Shown here: positions 33,292 to 45,329 of the stretch, one piece after another
Layout of the letters: the number at the start of each line of letters is the position of its first letter
Numbering within the stretch: position 1 is the first letter of the stretch
From: Isoetes taiwanensis
Lineage: Eukaryota > Streptophyta > Lycopodiopsida > Isoetales > Isoetaceae
Assembly: GCA_021234155.1 (NCBI GenBank)
Contig: JAJEKV010000028.1
Span: 5,122,451 to 5,186,450, forward strand
Length of the DNA: 64,000 nt
Direction of reading: 5' to 3'
The notes under the pieces: generated by a model
Told to the model about the DNA's origin: nothing
The model's database searches: none
Seen by the model: only the letters and a program-made list of their open reading frames with translations
Made by a program: the position numbers and the translations under genes

Positions 33292-34557
33292 TGAAAATAT
33301 TATTTGGAAAGCCTTCAATCCAACAACTTTAAACAGTGGCAAAGATGTCAAGTTTGAGGGTGCAATCACTGCACTTTTCCATCTTTTGATTTCCCGGACA
33401 GACAAGGTCAACGCTCTTAGAGAAGCCTTATACAGACAAAATTTACCAAATGTGACAAATTTACTTGCCACGGTCTTGGTTTTCCTCATAGTAATCTACT
33501 TTCAAGGTTTTTGGGTCGTATTACCTGTAAGGTCAAAGAATGGACGTGTCAACAAGGTTCATACCCCATAAAGCTTTTCTACACTTCTAACATGCCAATT
33601 ATTCTACAATCACGCTTGTCTCAAACCTATACTTCATTTCTCAGGTTTGCTTCTACCTCTTGCAAACTATCTGTTCTTCTGTCCCCTCCTTTGGTCATTT
33701 CCTTGTTACTCAATTTGATTTTCTTTGTAATATAGCTTTTGTTTAAAAAGTATGGGGGTAATTTCCTCGTTAGACTTCTTGGCAAGTGGCAGGAATTGGT
33801 AGTGGCCAACTTGTTCCCGTAGGCGGTCTTGTTTACTATATTACACCACCTGCAAGGTTAGTCGCACCTTAATTTGGATGTTTGGATTGTGGTAATTATA
33901 TTATTGATTGGGTGTATTGTTGTATTGCAGTATGGCTGATATTGCTGCAAATCCTTTCCATGAATTATTTTACCTGACCTTCATCCTCACGTCATATGCA
34001 TTGTTTTCAAAGGTTTCTAGGTCTTCTGCACGTGATGTAGCAAAGCAGCTAAAGGTAATTTTGATGTCTTTGTTCTTGATGCCTCTGACTAGCTATTTTG
34101 CATAAACATGACATCAAAAGACCATTACAATGGTTTAGATTAGGGTCATTATAAGCTGGTTATAGGAGCCCGGCTTTATTTGCGGTGCTAGTAATTTTGT
34201 TGTGCTGTTAGTATGATCCGAACAATATTTATTTGGATTTCTTTCTTATCTGGTCTCTGATACTTTTGTTTGACTCATTTGTGCCATGCTACTGATGTTT
34301 TTGTTTCTCATTTGTAGGAACAATAAATGGTGATCCCTGGCCACCACGAGTCAAACTTGCAGAAGGAATTAAATAGATACATTCCCACAGCAGCTGCATT
34401 TGGAGGCTTGTGCATTGGAGCTCTAATTGTTATGGCAGACTTCATGGGAGTCATAGGCTCTGGAACATGAATTTTGCTTGCAGTGACCATCATCTACCAG
34501 TATTTTGAGACATTTGATAAGGAAAGAGCAAGCAAATTAGGTTTCTTTGGTTTCTAG
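33292..34557 (+). pseudogene. SEC61A: SEC61 alpha pseudogene, 3' four exons with introns
   Basis: SEC61 alpha is the channel of the ER protein translocon. Four exon-like blocks with intact GT-AG boundaries (33292-33644, 33736-33856, 33931-34054, 34318-34557) encode its C-terminal part: [46 protein letters not shown] and QYFETFDKERASKLGFFGF before a TAG. Introns show that it is a duplicated, not retrocopied, gene. Damage: single-base losses near 33548 and 33610, a frame change in the second exon, loss of several codons after FSK in the third, and stops at 34324 (TAA) and 34468 (TGA). The 5' half is absent. Confidence 0.9.
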
Positions 34558-34559
34558 AT

Positions 34560-35030
34560 AGCATTTTGTATATACGGGATGTTGAAATGAGCATTCCCCT
34601 TTGGAGTTCTTCTTTGTAACGTGTACTAAATTTCTAACCAAAGGATATATAAAAAACTTCCTTCCTCTTTTTTGAGGTGCACCATATTGCTTGAAGGTCT
34701 GGCATAGTAATCACGTGGGTATTAAAATGTTGTCTAGTCGATTGACAAGTAGTCTACGTGAAGTAGAGCTATGCATCATTGGCATTTTCTAAACGCTGAA
34801 ATCTTCAGAAAAGTTTGAGGATTTTGCCAATGTTGGAAGAATGCGTCGTGTATGAAGCAATCATGATTTTATAACAATTACTTGATGGATCTCTAAAAAG
34901 TACTAAGAACTTGGCTTATGAATCTGCTATTAATGTTTATCTTATCCCAATCCAAGAAACTAAAAACCAGAAAACCAATGCTCAGAAGTGTGATTCTGGA
35001 AAGAATGGTTTATTTACTTTATCAATATTT
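34560..35030. other. non-coding stretch after the SEC61 alpha remnant
   Basis: AT-rich, with no recognised gene or repeat. It may include the old 3' untranslated region of the pseudogene (AT-rich sequence to about 34690). Confidence 0.3.
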
Positions 35031-35565
35031 AATCCCATCGATCCGAGACATCGGATCGCCATTCTAGAATGGGACGAGCATGCATGTTTTGCATGCATGC
35101 GGGCGGCGCATGCCCATTCTGGTTGGGAGTTTGCTATTTTAGGCGTTTAAATCAACATCTCATCGTGCTTCCTCTTCTCTCGCCATAACCTTATTCTCTT
35201 TGAATTGTTTTCGAGGCGAGGAGGGCTTCTTCCTAGCTTGGTTTGGCCAATTGGCGTTTCTTTCTTGTTTGTCCTTTTTTTTTGCCTTTAGCCTTCGTCC
35301 TGTGACCTTAGCTCCTCGATCCTAGTTTGTAAGGAAGTCCTTTGGTATTCAGGTTTGTTGGTTTCATCGCGAGTTCCATTCTAGAATCCCATCGATCCAG
35401 ACATCGGATCGCCATTCCTAGAATGGGACGCGAATGCATTTTTGCATGCATCGCGGCGGCGCATGCCCGATCCAGTTGGGAGTTTGCTATTTTAAGCGCG
35501 TTTACGCATCAACATCTCATCTCATTTCCTCTTCTCTCAGCTAGCCCTTATTCTCTTTGAACCCA
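35031..35565 (+). repeat. two ~190-bp direct repeats, 354 bp apart
   Basis: AATCCCATCGATCC...ACATCGGATCGCCATTC begins at 35031 and 35385. Each copy has a GCATGCATG/GGCGGCGCATGC block, GTTGGGAGTTTGCTATTTTA, and a CT-rich end CTTCTCT...TTATTCTCTTTGA. A partial third match (GGTTTGTTGGTTTCA..CGCGAGT) lies at 36002. Repeated GC-rich units with a CT-rich end resemble tandem 5' promoter monomers of non-LTR elements. Confidence 0.6.
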
Positions 35566-35767
35566 CCCCCCCCCTTCTTTGTTATTGTATTTTTATCGCG
35601 GCGTGGCGCGTGTGCCCCAACCCCTCCACTCGAGGTTTGTTTTGTCTTGTTGTTTTGTTGGTGATGTCGCGAGTACGAGGTTAGCGGCGGCATCTGTTTC
35701 GACTTTTTTCCATTAACTGGGTTTTGGGGCGATTTTTTTGCCTTACGTTTGTCCAAGCCCCTTCGGG

Positions 35768-35900
35768 AGGCTTATCACTAGGGTTTTTCCTCGAAAACCG
35801 AAAAGGGCGGGTTTTTAATCCCTTGATAAGCTTTCTGGTACACTAGCCCAGTCTCTTTTAGCATTGTATTTTGTTGGGGTCCAAATGATATAATTGGATT
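35768..35900 (+). mobile_element. non-LTR-type 3' hairpin block
   Basis: GGGTTTTTCCTCGAAAACC and GGGCGGGTTTTTAATCCC parallel the block at 42080-42125. AAAACC and GGGTTTT can pair. No terminal simple repeat is visible, so the element is truncated or its end is lost. Confidence 0.4.
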
Positions 35901-36630
35901 TTCCCTTTATTGTTTATGGGTAGTTCGCATGTGTGCGGCTACCCACTATCCACCATTGTAGAAAATCTGCTGAGATGAATGAGAAGCAAGTCTAAGTCGG
36001 CGGTTTGTTGGTTTCACGCGAGTCCCATTCTAGAATTCAACCAAAAAAGCTAAAAACGAAAAAGAATTTTCTAATTTGGATGATGTATATGCATGAATCT
36101 TCGCCTCTTCTATTCAAAAGGATAAAATAAGAGGATTGATATCTGCTTCTATCCAAAAATCGCCTCTAGATAGAAACAAAAGGACAAATATTTTTCTTCT
36201 AGCCAAAAATATAGAAAACAAAAATGAAAATAATATAGTACTAGTAGACAACATGCCCAGTGTTGCCACGCTAATACTTTGGCTTGTGTTTTTACTTGGC
36301 TTTTAACGTCTATGTGTGCAACTTTTGATAATACCACAGGTTGATGCTTGCAGGAGTGGATATAATTTGTGTTTCTAATTATCTTTGTTGTTGAAATAGT
36401 TTACTCATAGTATCAACTCATGCTCGAAATGTCAAGCTTAGAAGGTTTTAAGTAAATCAACAAAAGATTAGTTACAGATATGCAAAACATGAATATATAA
36501 TAGGGTTCATGTGTTCTCTAGTTCATGATGGAACTCTAAATATACATCTCCAAATGTCATACATCACTAGGGGCCTAATTTCAAACCTTTGCGGATGCTT
36601 TTGTGAGACCTTTGCTTCTCCTACAAACAT
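35900..36630. other. non-coding stretch
   Basis: AT-rich with no recognised motif. It contains the partial match to the 35031 repeat family at 36002-36040. Confidence 0.3.
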
Positions 36631-36950
36631 CTAGCTGGTGTAAAAGTGTAGTCCAATGAGAGCCATTGACTCGAACTGCCATGACGTCTCACGGATCTCA
36701 ACCATGTGATACAACTCATCCCAAAGGTAGTCTCGTATAGTGGAACAACTACACCCTCCTAATAGCTCCCTCCTAATCTCTTTCCAATTTGCATGGCAGT
36801 TATGTTTATACGGCCTGCGAAGTTCACAAACAATAGATATGGCATTTTGATATCGTTGGGTTATGTATGTTGGACCTCCCACATGTGACGATGGCAACAC
36901 AACTGTTCTGCCTATGGTACCCGCACCATTCAAAGTTCATAATATCCTGC
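36631..36950 (-). pseudogene. Helitron Rep/helicase-like N-domain fragment
   Basis: The minus-strand frame contains VVLPSSHVGGPTYITQRYQ and then NAISIVCELRRPYKHN and NWKEIRRELLGG. This is the pattern SS..GGP.Y....YQ.A..I...G.PD.F.T.TCN..W.EI...L known from the Helitron helicase-like N-terminal domain. The FITFTCNP segment is degraded (YKHNCHAN). Only about 100 codons remain, with no HUH motif or helicase seen. Helitron ends were not found. Confidence 0.65.
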
Positions 36951-37655
36951 AACGTGTCATTTCGAATGAATCTGCAACATCTAGTAGATTTGTGCCCAAC
37001 ATTGTCGGGTATAAGTGGGATTGTGTGAATTGTGTGTTTATACTTATATCTTTATGTAAGAGTGTTCTAGGACTAAAAAAACTAGTTCAATTCAATTCAA
37101 TTCATAACCTTTACGATATTTATGAAATTCTTATCAAAGCAAATGTGCCCCCAATAATGTGGAACAAAAATCATGGAAGCAATTTAGTTGGAACTAAACT
37201 CTACGCAAGACATTAGACATGTGCTATTGTATTATAGTGTATTACAATGATTATCATATTACAGATAAGATGACAACTACCATTACTTCAACTAATATAT
37301 TATTGGATTACGTAAGTCATTGAACATAAGATTTCACCAAAGGTAGAAACTAGTGTTTGTCTTCGTGAATTAATAATAAACTGTTCTTTTCATCATTTCT
37401 GCACATTGTTTGTAGTTAACAAAAAGATACTCTAAGTTTTCCCCAATGCAATGCAATGCACTTTGCTGCCTGCCACCAGCCTTCCAGCCCATGTATCCTT
37501 CCGCCCGTCGGGTCCGTCGATCCGCAATAGGTCCCGGCCGTCCCTGTCCAGAGTATGTTTGGGTACCGCCGCCGCCTAATTTTGCCCTTTACTTTTTTGT
37601 CGGGGCTATCACATTTGATCTGTCGGTATATCCATTAAGCCCGCCCTACATTATG

Positions 37656-37771
37656 AATCCTCAACATGCCATCCTTTTTATTGGCTAAAAATAAATGCCC
37701 ATTCCATCAGTGCAATCCTCAACATGCCATCCTTTTTATTGGCTAAAAACAAATGCCTGGGTATGAATGGA
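37656..37771. repeat. two 58-bp tandem copies
   Basis: AATCCTCAACATGCCATCCT begins at 37656 and at 37714. The copies are nearly identical. Confidence 0.8.
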
Positions 37772-37880
37772 ATTCCCATAGAATTCCATCAATGCAATTG
37801 GGAACGGATTGAAGATGATGTCTTCTCTACCTATGCAAGCTAAAAACCTAAACCTAAGGTTGAACACATGATGTATTACC

Positions 37881-38066
37881 TTGATATCCAAGTGTAAGGA
37901 GGCAAGCACAATTAATGACTGGGGGTCTACCACATTTTCAACTACATTGTACGAAATCATAACCAAGGTTATCGTAGAGAAGATCAAAGCAATTTTAACA
38001 GAAGGCATGCCCTTCTCCTGGATAGGAGGATTATTGCAAGTAATGTTTGAAGGCGTCACTGGATGA
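37881..38066 (+). pseudogene. LINE reverse-transcriptase fragment
   Basis: A 61-codon frame includes TTLYEIITKVIVEKIKAIL, which matches the plant LINE RT block (usually preceded by WRPISL, here degraded to WGSTTFS). Only this block is recognisable. Confidence 0.6.
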
Positions 38067-38069
38067 CAG

Positions 38070-40090
38070 CTGCATAAGGTGATGCTCAAGCTAGGCTGTG
38101 AGAACTTTTCTCCAGAAGGATCTTGAAACTGCTAAGATCTACACAAGTTGCAGCCTTATTCCAAGGCAAGCCCTCTTCCATATTTGATAAAGAGGGGGCA
38201 TCAGCTAAGATTGTCCCATGACTCCATTAATGTAGCAACGGAAACACTTTCACAGTTATTTCTGCAAGCCTATGAAGATAGTTTAATTCAAGATCTAGAA
38301 ACATGGATGTCCATCAACAAATCTGCAACCAATATGCACACGATTCATTTCTTTTTCTAAAGGAAGAGGAAAATAACTCGAAATGTGCATGAAAATTACT
38401 AGCCACCTTCTCCCAGTTGTAAGTGGTGGCACAACAGATGAAGAGGTGTACAAAGTACATATGCTTGACTGACTCTGCAGAGACACATATATTATCCCCT
38501 TTGATTCATTTGAATGAGATTTGGAACCACATAATACCCTTTTCTCTTATGATTGATATGGATAGACCAAAGGATCATTATTCTTAACAAACATAGAAGT
38601 TCACAACCAAGCACAATGAAGTATAGTGAAGCACAAGCCATATAACCAAGTGTTCTACTTCAACAAATAAGAACATGTCATGAAATAACATTTTTATGTC
38701 GTTCAGAATAATATTCTTTTAATTTCACAAAGTGTTACTAGGATATGTCCATTTCTAATCGAAAGTGCAATTAGATTGTCCTTGACATATTAAACCAAAT
38801 TCTTAATCCATTGCAATATGCTCATAGTAAGAAAAAGAACATTATATTTAACATCCATTGCAAATGTGATAATCTACGAGATAATACCTAAACAAAGTGG
38901 AAAATGATGTCTTTAATACATGAGTTTGGCATCTTGGAGAGTGTGGCTCTCATGCATCTAGTTATTTGTATAACTTAATTTCTTGTCAACAGTTGCACTA
39001 ATTCCTTTTGCATAGTTGCGTTTACATACTCAAGACTAACAAGAACATAAGCACAAGCACAGACGGAAGATCCTATGTGAGTATACAGTGCTAGACAATG
39101 AGAACATGATTAAATGAAATACAATACATGAGCATCAAAAGCAAAGAACATAGCCAAGATACCAAACCATCATGACGCGCAACTCTGGGACAATGGGAAG
39201 CTCAGCCAACCTACATGCAGGCCTTGTTAGCTGAGAAATGCCCAGCCAGCTCACATTTTCAACCCTGTAGCGGGAGTGGTGGGGTGAACCTCGTATGGGC
39301 ATACCCTTCTTAGCCCACGTCTGGCGCTGGAGGACTCTTACCATGGAGTCATAAGAGTTAACGTGCATCCCCTTTCCCTAGATGCCACGCTCGGTGTCAC
39401 AAAGCACAAAAATATACCAAAGAAACACAGATGACATGAGTAATGCCAGAACAACTCAGGCCACCAAACCTGGACGTCCGACCCCAGAGGATCCAATAGA
39501 CATCAAATACCAAGGCAACTGTAGAACAATACACAGACTGAGACATGTGATATTCGTTAGATTATCTATGACTACAGGTGCCTATATAATACTCTGTCTC
39601 TTGCTGAGGTTGCCCATACATGTTGAAGTAGTGAGCTTAGTGATGAACACTAGAATAACAATTCAAACATGAAGAAATATCAAATCGTGTTATCACATTG
39701 ATGTAAATCCAACGTCATGCACTTTGTTGAACAAAATAGAGATCTAAGCGTTCTCCAATATGCAAAGCTTACCTTTGAATCATTTCCCCTATAAGGACTG
39801 CAATTTTTTCCAGCAATTTCAACCTATTCTAGATCATCTTTAATTGTTTTCAACGAATCCGGCTCCAGTGCTGACGATTTTTGTTGCAAGTGAAAACCCT
39901 TGATGTGCCCATAACTTCTTAGTTCGATCCTTCCTGAGAGGATTCTGCCTATTATTAGGATAATTGCAGCATGAACTAACATGATTTACATGCATTAATT
40001 AGTTCCGACCATCTTCGAAGCTGCCCAAATCTCTAGTGGAGGCATACTTTCCTCTGTCTACTTACAGTCTATGTTTATTTGATTTCAAAC
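38070..40090. other. non-coding stretch
   Basis: No recognised genes. Small frames at 38148-38360 and 39135-39368 show no motif. An older LINE fragment may continue into the first 300 bases, but this is not certain. Confidence 0.3.
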
Positions 40091-40478
40091 CACAAGTGGT
40101 TCAACATGTTTTTGTAGACCATTTGATGATATTTGGGGCATATAATAATGGTTAGGTTTTAAGGGCTTGGATTAAGTGGTGGAAGTGGATGGTTAAGATG
40201 AAGAGGCAAAATTGATGGTTGTGATGAAGAGGTGGAAAACAATGGTGGGGATTAACAATGTAAAGCATAAATAATTTGAGGAGATACTCTCTCCTCCTCT
40301 TCCCTTCACGTTCTTCATTGGAGCATGGTGGCAGTGCTCAAGGAAGGGTGTGGCAGCCCCCTCCATATTTGAACTGAAGGTTCCTTGCAAGGGAATAATT
40401 TGTATTTGATTTCTGTTGATTGAAGATGAAATTCTAGTGCAAGTTTTGGCTTGGCTGGGGAACCAGGTTCAACATTAT
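40091..40478 (+). repeat. 0.45-kb repeat family, copy 1 (diverged)
   Basis: It begins CACAAGTGGTTCAACATG and ends GGGGAACCAGGTTCAACATT. It shares blocks such as AAGTGGTGGAAG, GATGAAGAGGTGG and GGAGCATGGTGGCA with two further copies, with many differences. Confidence 0.7.
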
Positions 40479-40523
40479 TGGGGATGCTGAACAACAAGTG
40501 GGACCTCCAGGCATAATATTGAA

Positions 40524-40974
40524 CCACAAGTGGTTCAACATGTTTTTGTAGGCCAATATATTTGGAGCATATTGCAATGGTTGATTTTAAGGGTTGGGAT
40601 TAAGTGGTGGAAGTTGAAGGTTAAGATAAAGAGGCACAATGGAAGGTTATGATGAAGAGGTGGGATATAATGGTTGGTTAAGATTTATCAGAAAAAACTT
40701 AAATGTGCTGAGGAGATACTATCTCCCCCTCTTCCTTCGATGCATTTTCAGGAGCATGGTGGCAATGCTCTAAGAGGACGGTGACAGCCTCCTCTTCATT
40801 AGATTGAAGGCCCTTGCAAGGGGATTTTTGTTGTATCTTGATCATGTTTTATTGAAGAAAATATTTATCTCTGTGCAAATTTTGATGTCTTATCCAGATG
40901 ATATTCAATTGATTGTTTCTTGAGATGAGATTCTATGGATGTTGGCCTGGATGGGGAACCAGGTTCAACATTAT
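40524..40974 (+). repeat. 0.45-kb repeat family, copy 2
   Basis: Almost identical to copy 3, with scattered single-base differences. It begins ACCACAAGTGGTTCAACATG and ends GGGGAACCAGGTTCAACATT. No coding sequence is present. Confidence 0.85.
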
Positions 40975-41930
40975 GGCACTCCTGGTGGGACTCTGTTCTT
41001 ATGAGCAGAGTTTTATTCCCAAAAAAAAAACTCTGGTTGCAGTTAATTTCAAGGCTTGTGGATGCAGGAGTCATTGAGTGTTTGTAGCCTTGCCAATTTC
41101 GTTGCCATTCATTCTGCATCATCATAGTTTTGCTTGCTCACTGATCCAAAGACTCGGGTTTAACATCAAAAGCAGGTTTGTTGTATCCCCTCTTCGAAGG
41201 CCAAATTTATAAAAAAGCTCTGCTATATTTCTCTTCTCTGAAACAAGGACACAGCCACTGGTACCTGCTGAAGATCTTTATCAGAGAAGGCAACTCTGTA
41301 GCTATTCTTTTGCCACCATTCTATGCGGTTTTGTCCCTTTCTCTTTGCTGGATCTACAACATCTATTCTGCAACTTCTTAGAGCTAAGCGCTTTGCATTG
41401 AAACAGTATATCAAAAGGTGGAACTTTGCCGGGCCAATGCTGCAGTAAATCCGTCACATTATTGAGCCCTGCAGCAAAATCTTTGGCAAAATAACCGCGG
41501 CATGCTATTTTCTTGCTACCCTGCCCGATCTGTCTACTTCTTTTGTACCCCGCCCACCTCATTCTATTTCTGCCTCTCCCGATCCACCGCCTGCCTTCTT
41601 GATGCATTTCGATTGCATGCCCCTGCGCGCGTTGGCCCGGGGCCCGCAGCTCTATCTGCGTTCCCAGCTGCCCCTGAAAAAGCGCAGACTCATTGCCTCC
41701 ATTCGCCGCAGTGTCCACCATCTTACATCGAGGCGGGCGGGTGGATTGGGAACCCCCCGGGGCAGGCTCTGTCGGTCTTTGTCGGTGGGTGCCATTGAGG
41801 ATGAGTCTCACACTTTCGAGTTGCCCGGCGATTCGGTCGGTCCGGGCGGATCGTTCCCTTAAATGCAATGGGACTTGCCCCTACATTTGCTGATGAACAC
41901 ACCATCAGTACGTGCTCTGGGGTCGTACAT
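40975..41930. other. non-coding GC-variable stretch
   Basis: Overlapping frames on both strands (41302-41868, 41502-41862) show no recognised motif and result from GC-rich composition. The stretch could be the upstream part of the non-LTR element that ends at 42215. Confidence 0.3.
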
Positions 41931-41939
41931 TCAGGAGGT

Positions 41940-42215
41940 ACTGGATCTGTGAGCCCACCTTTGCCCCCCCTGGCTGCCCGCTGATCAGGCACTACGGGTA
42001 CGGTACATGAGTGTATATATTTGAGTGGTTTTGCATTTCGTATATTGGAACAGTTTGTCAGCAGGCTGATTGCTGCCACGGTTTTTTCCTCGAAAACCCT
42101 TCGGGGCGGGGGTTTTTTAATCCGGGTAGTAATCCGCTTGCTGCGCTTTTGTATTGGGTCCCATAGGCCGATTGGTCTCCGTGGACGATAAAAATACCTT
42201 CCTTCCTTCCTAACC
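41940..42215 (+). mobile_element. non-LTR 3' end with a TTCC tail
   Basis: GGTTTTTTCCTCGAAAACCC and GGGCGGGGGTTTTTTAATCC are followed by TTGGGTCCCATAGGCCGATT, GGTCTCCGTGGACGATAAAA and a TTCC repeat (42200-42212). This is the best-preserved member of the 3'-end family in the window. Confidence 0.55.
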
Positions 42216-42699
42216 CTAAAAGTTTATTTTCCTCTTTTTTCTATCTTACCATTGGAGAAACATTATCTTAGAGCCAATTATTTTTGGGGCATCCCACGGT
42301 TTTGTCTAACACTTCGACCATTGCCCGACCCTTTGTTTGCTATTGCAGGTATTCCCCCATGGTTTTGCTGGGGCACCCCATGTTTCTTGTTGGGACACCC
42401 TAAGGTTTTGCCAACGTGTGACATGCACTAATGATGCTATTTTATAGAACTTTATTACATTATTATTTTGCCAAGGAGTGTTACTTCCGCGTGGACCAGA
42501 GCCACAGTAGCCAGTGCGGACGTTGGGAGTTCCTTTCTTGGACTTGTTGAGTATGGTTATCCACACGTGGTCCAGAGCCAAAGTAGCTAGTGCGGGCGTG
42601 TGGATGTGCCCAGCTCATTTCTATATACTTCATAATGTATCTTAAGTGCTATATTATGTGTTGGGCCGAGGGGACGGGCCCGCATCTTTTTGGGGCATA
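42216..42699. other. non-coding stretch with a short duplication
   Basis: CGTGGACCAGAGCCACAGTAG and CGTGGTCCAGAGCCAAAGTAG-type blocks (20 bases each in common positions) lie about 70 bases apart near 42492 and 42565. No gene is seen. Confidence 0.35.
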
Positions 42700-43142
42700 A
42701 AGTGGTTCAACATGTTTTTGTAGGTCAATATATTTGGAGCATATTGCAATGGTTGATTTTAAGGGTTGGGATTAAGTGGTGGAAGTTGAAGGTTAAGATA
42801 AAGAGGCACAATGGAAGGTTATGATGAAGAGGTGGGATATAATGGTTGGTTAAGATTTATCAGAAAAAACTTAAATGTGCTGAGGAGATACTATCTCCTC
42901 CTCTTCCTTCGATGCATTTTCAGGAGCATGGTGGCAATGCTCTAAGAGGAGGGTGACAACCTCCTCTTCATTAGATTGAAGGCCCTTGCAAGGGGATTTC
43001 TGTTGTATCTTGATCATGTTTTATTGAAAAAAATATTTATCTCTGTGCAAATTTTGATGTCTTATCCAGATGATATTCAATTGATTTTTTCTTGAGATGA
43101 GATTCTATGGATGTTGGCCTGGATGGAGAACCAGGTTCAACA
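42700..43142 (+). repeat. 0.45-kb repeat family, copy 3
   Basis: It begins AGTGGTTCAACATGTTTTTG and ends GAGAACCAGGTTCAACA. It is nearly identical to copy 2, which implies recent duplication or transposition. The GGTTCAACA at both ends is a direct repeat. Confidence 0.85.
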
Positions 43143-44510
43143 GTACTTCTGCCAGTAAGAAATGGGAAAAAGGAAAGAACTTTTCTGCCAGATTATATTT
43201 CGAAAGATTTAAATATGGATCACCTGGGTGAAAGCCATGGATCCTTGCCTGTGAATCAAAGCAGAAGAAGTCCCTTCGCCTGGCCACAAACTAAAATCCT
43301 TGCCCTAAGCCAATCCCTTCTCCATCCTAAAAAACAACAAAAATATGTTGCAGGATCTGCAGAACAATCCAAATGACCCCACAGAATATGAATATGTTGC
43401 AGCCTTTCTCGGATGCCGATGGGCAGGCTAGGTCGTATGAGCATAACCGGCCGGCCCAGGGCAGAGCCCTAGGCGGCCAAACGGTGCCGTCCCATTCTAA
43501 AGGAAAATTAAGGTGCATATTTATTACTAAAGTACCTGGTAAACCAAAACAACCCATGCAGTATAATGTAATCTTGTACCAAGCATAATCTCAGGGCAGT
43601 TAAGACACTGACATGGTTCAAATTCCCCACATGCAGAATTTGAACATGGCATGCATCTTTTAACACATAGATGCCTAGTTTGAATATACTTTTAATTAAT
43701 AATTTGTCAAATGCAAAACTGAACGAAGCCAAAATTGCCCAAACCTCCTATTGCACATTTTAATTGTTTTATCAAAAGCTCCATAGAAAAGGAAACAATT
43801 TTTTTTCTGAACCAAGATAATGGTTTCAAAGCATTTTTTTTTTTGGACGAAGGTGAGACCTTTATCACCTAAAAGAATGAAAAGAGTACATGGGGAACTA
43901 AAAACTCAGTGGAAAAATGTCCATTCGAACCAAACTACCTAGTTAGTAGAGCTAAACTACTCAATATGTCCCGTCTAGGTCTTGTTTAGGGCTTTATGTC
44001 AAGTACGTTATTCATTCTGTAGCTTTGAAAAAAAAAATCCAGGTGGTAATATTCTGCTTCTTTTGTTTGCTTTTTTGGTAAAGAACATGTCAGGCATTTC
44101 AATGCACGAGACTTGTATTTGGCACGAATGTATTTTTCACTTCAAATAAGTCTTTCACTTTACATTAGGTTCCATTCTATTAACAATAACTATCAGTGTT
44201 GTGCCCACTTTGTGATTTAATGAGACTTACATAGTGGTAGCTATATCTGAAATCTAGATCTTTTAATAGAAGCTCTCAGAACGGTGCAAATGCCACTTTC
44301 ATGACAACAATTATTTAAGTGAATACAAAATATATTCTTGTACTCAATATGACATTAGCTTTTGACAATTAATTCATTGAAGAACACAACAATCCTAGTT
44401 GGTAGAAGAGCTTGGGCAGTATACCATCCCTGCTTTTGGAGCTAAGAGATTACAACAATCCTAACAGGTTGGTAATATATCACATTTTTGCTAATTTATG
44501 TCTATGGGGT
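43143..44510. other. non-coding stretch
   Basis: A T run (43834-43844) followed by GGACGAAGGTGAGACC resembles the A-tailed end of a minus-strand LINE. No other feature is supported. Confidence 0.35.
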
Positions 44511-44514
44511 TTCC

Positions 44515-44850
44515 TGTGCTAGGCATAAGCATACTACGCCCTACCACTTTTGGAACCTGCCAAAGTACCTACGGTAGGTACTTCTCGATTGGGTACTGTT
44601 TTCTTTGTTTTTTTTTTTATCAAAATCTAATTCAAAATGTCAAAATAATAAAACTTAAAAGCCCATTAATGTTCAAGGTTAACAGAAAGACAATACTATT
44701 GTGGGCTAAAATGAATGCATCCAATTTAACAAGTTATTGAGATCTCACTCAAGTACCCAGTACCCAGTGTTGGGTACCTTTTTAGGTAGTTTTATGGTCC
44801 CTTCTTAGTACTTTTTGTGCTAGAGTATAGCATGCTTATGCCCTGCTACC
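44515..44850. mobile_element. possible MITE with inverted ends
   Basis: GGCATAAGCATACTA near the left end (from 44522) and the reverse complement GGCATAAGCATGCTA near the right end (44829-44843) face each other. Internally, AAGTACCTACGGTAGGTACTT is itself a palindrome of about 20 bases, and GTACCCAGTGTTGGGTAC is another. Length is about 335 bases and no coding sequence is present. Confidence 0.4.
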
Positions 44851-45329
44851 AAATATTAATGTTTATTCTTTATTTTCATGAATCGCCACTAAGTTAGGTT
44901 CGTAGTTAAAGTGATTTTCAATGTAAGAGATTTCTTGCATGATCTTTTACATTTGAAAAAAAAAACTTCTTTATCCAGGGATATGCTAGTTACCTGCCAT
45001 AACCTGCAATAAACTTGCAACTGCAAGTTGCTCTAACTGGTAATTACAATTCCTTGGAATGATATGCTAAAACTTATGAATGCTTATGGCTTTTGTTCTA
45101 CAGACATGCTAGGAATAACCTCCTGAATGAACCTTTTTCAGATATTCTTAACCTTACAAACTTGACATTATTGTAAATTTTATGAATATTATAATTCAAT
45201 TTGTGCTCTGTCTAGGGTTCTTTCAAAAGTACATTGGTTAAAGCACCTTGCAATAGATTGCATGATCACTTATGCATCTAAATTATTTTCTTCTAAGTCC
45301 TTAAAAATAGAAACTGCTAGCATTTAGTA

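Noticed and set aside
37736-38089. 117-codon minus-strand frame
   Set aside because: It lies opposite the plus-strand LINE reverse-transcriptase fragment and has no motif of its own.
41302-42079. 188- and 118-codon frames near 41.3-42.1 kb
   Set aside because: Overlapping frames on both strands in GC-rich sequence, without motifs. The region is better explained as a retroelement end.
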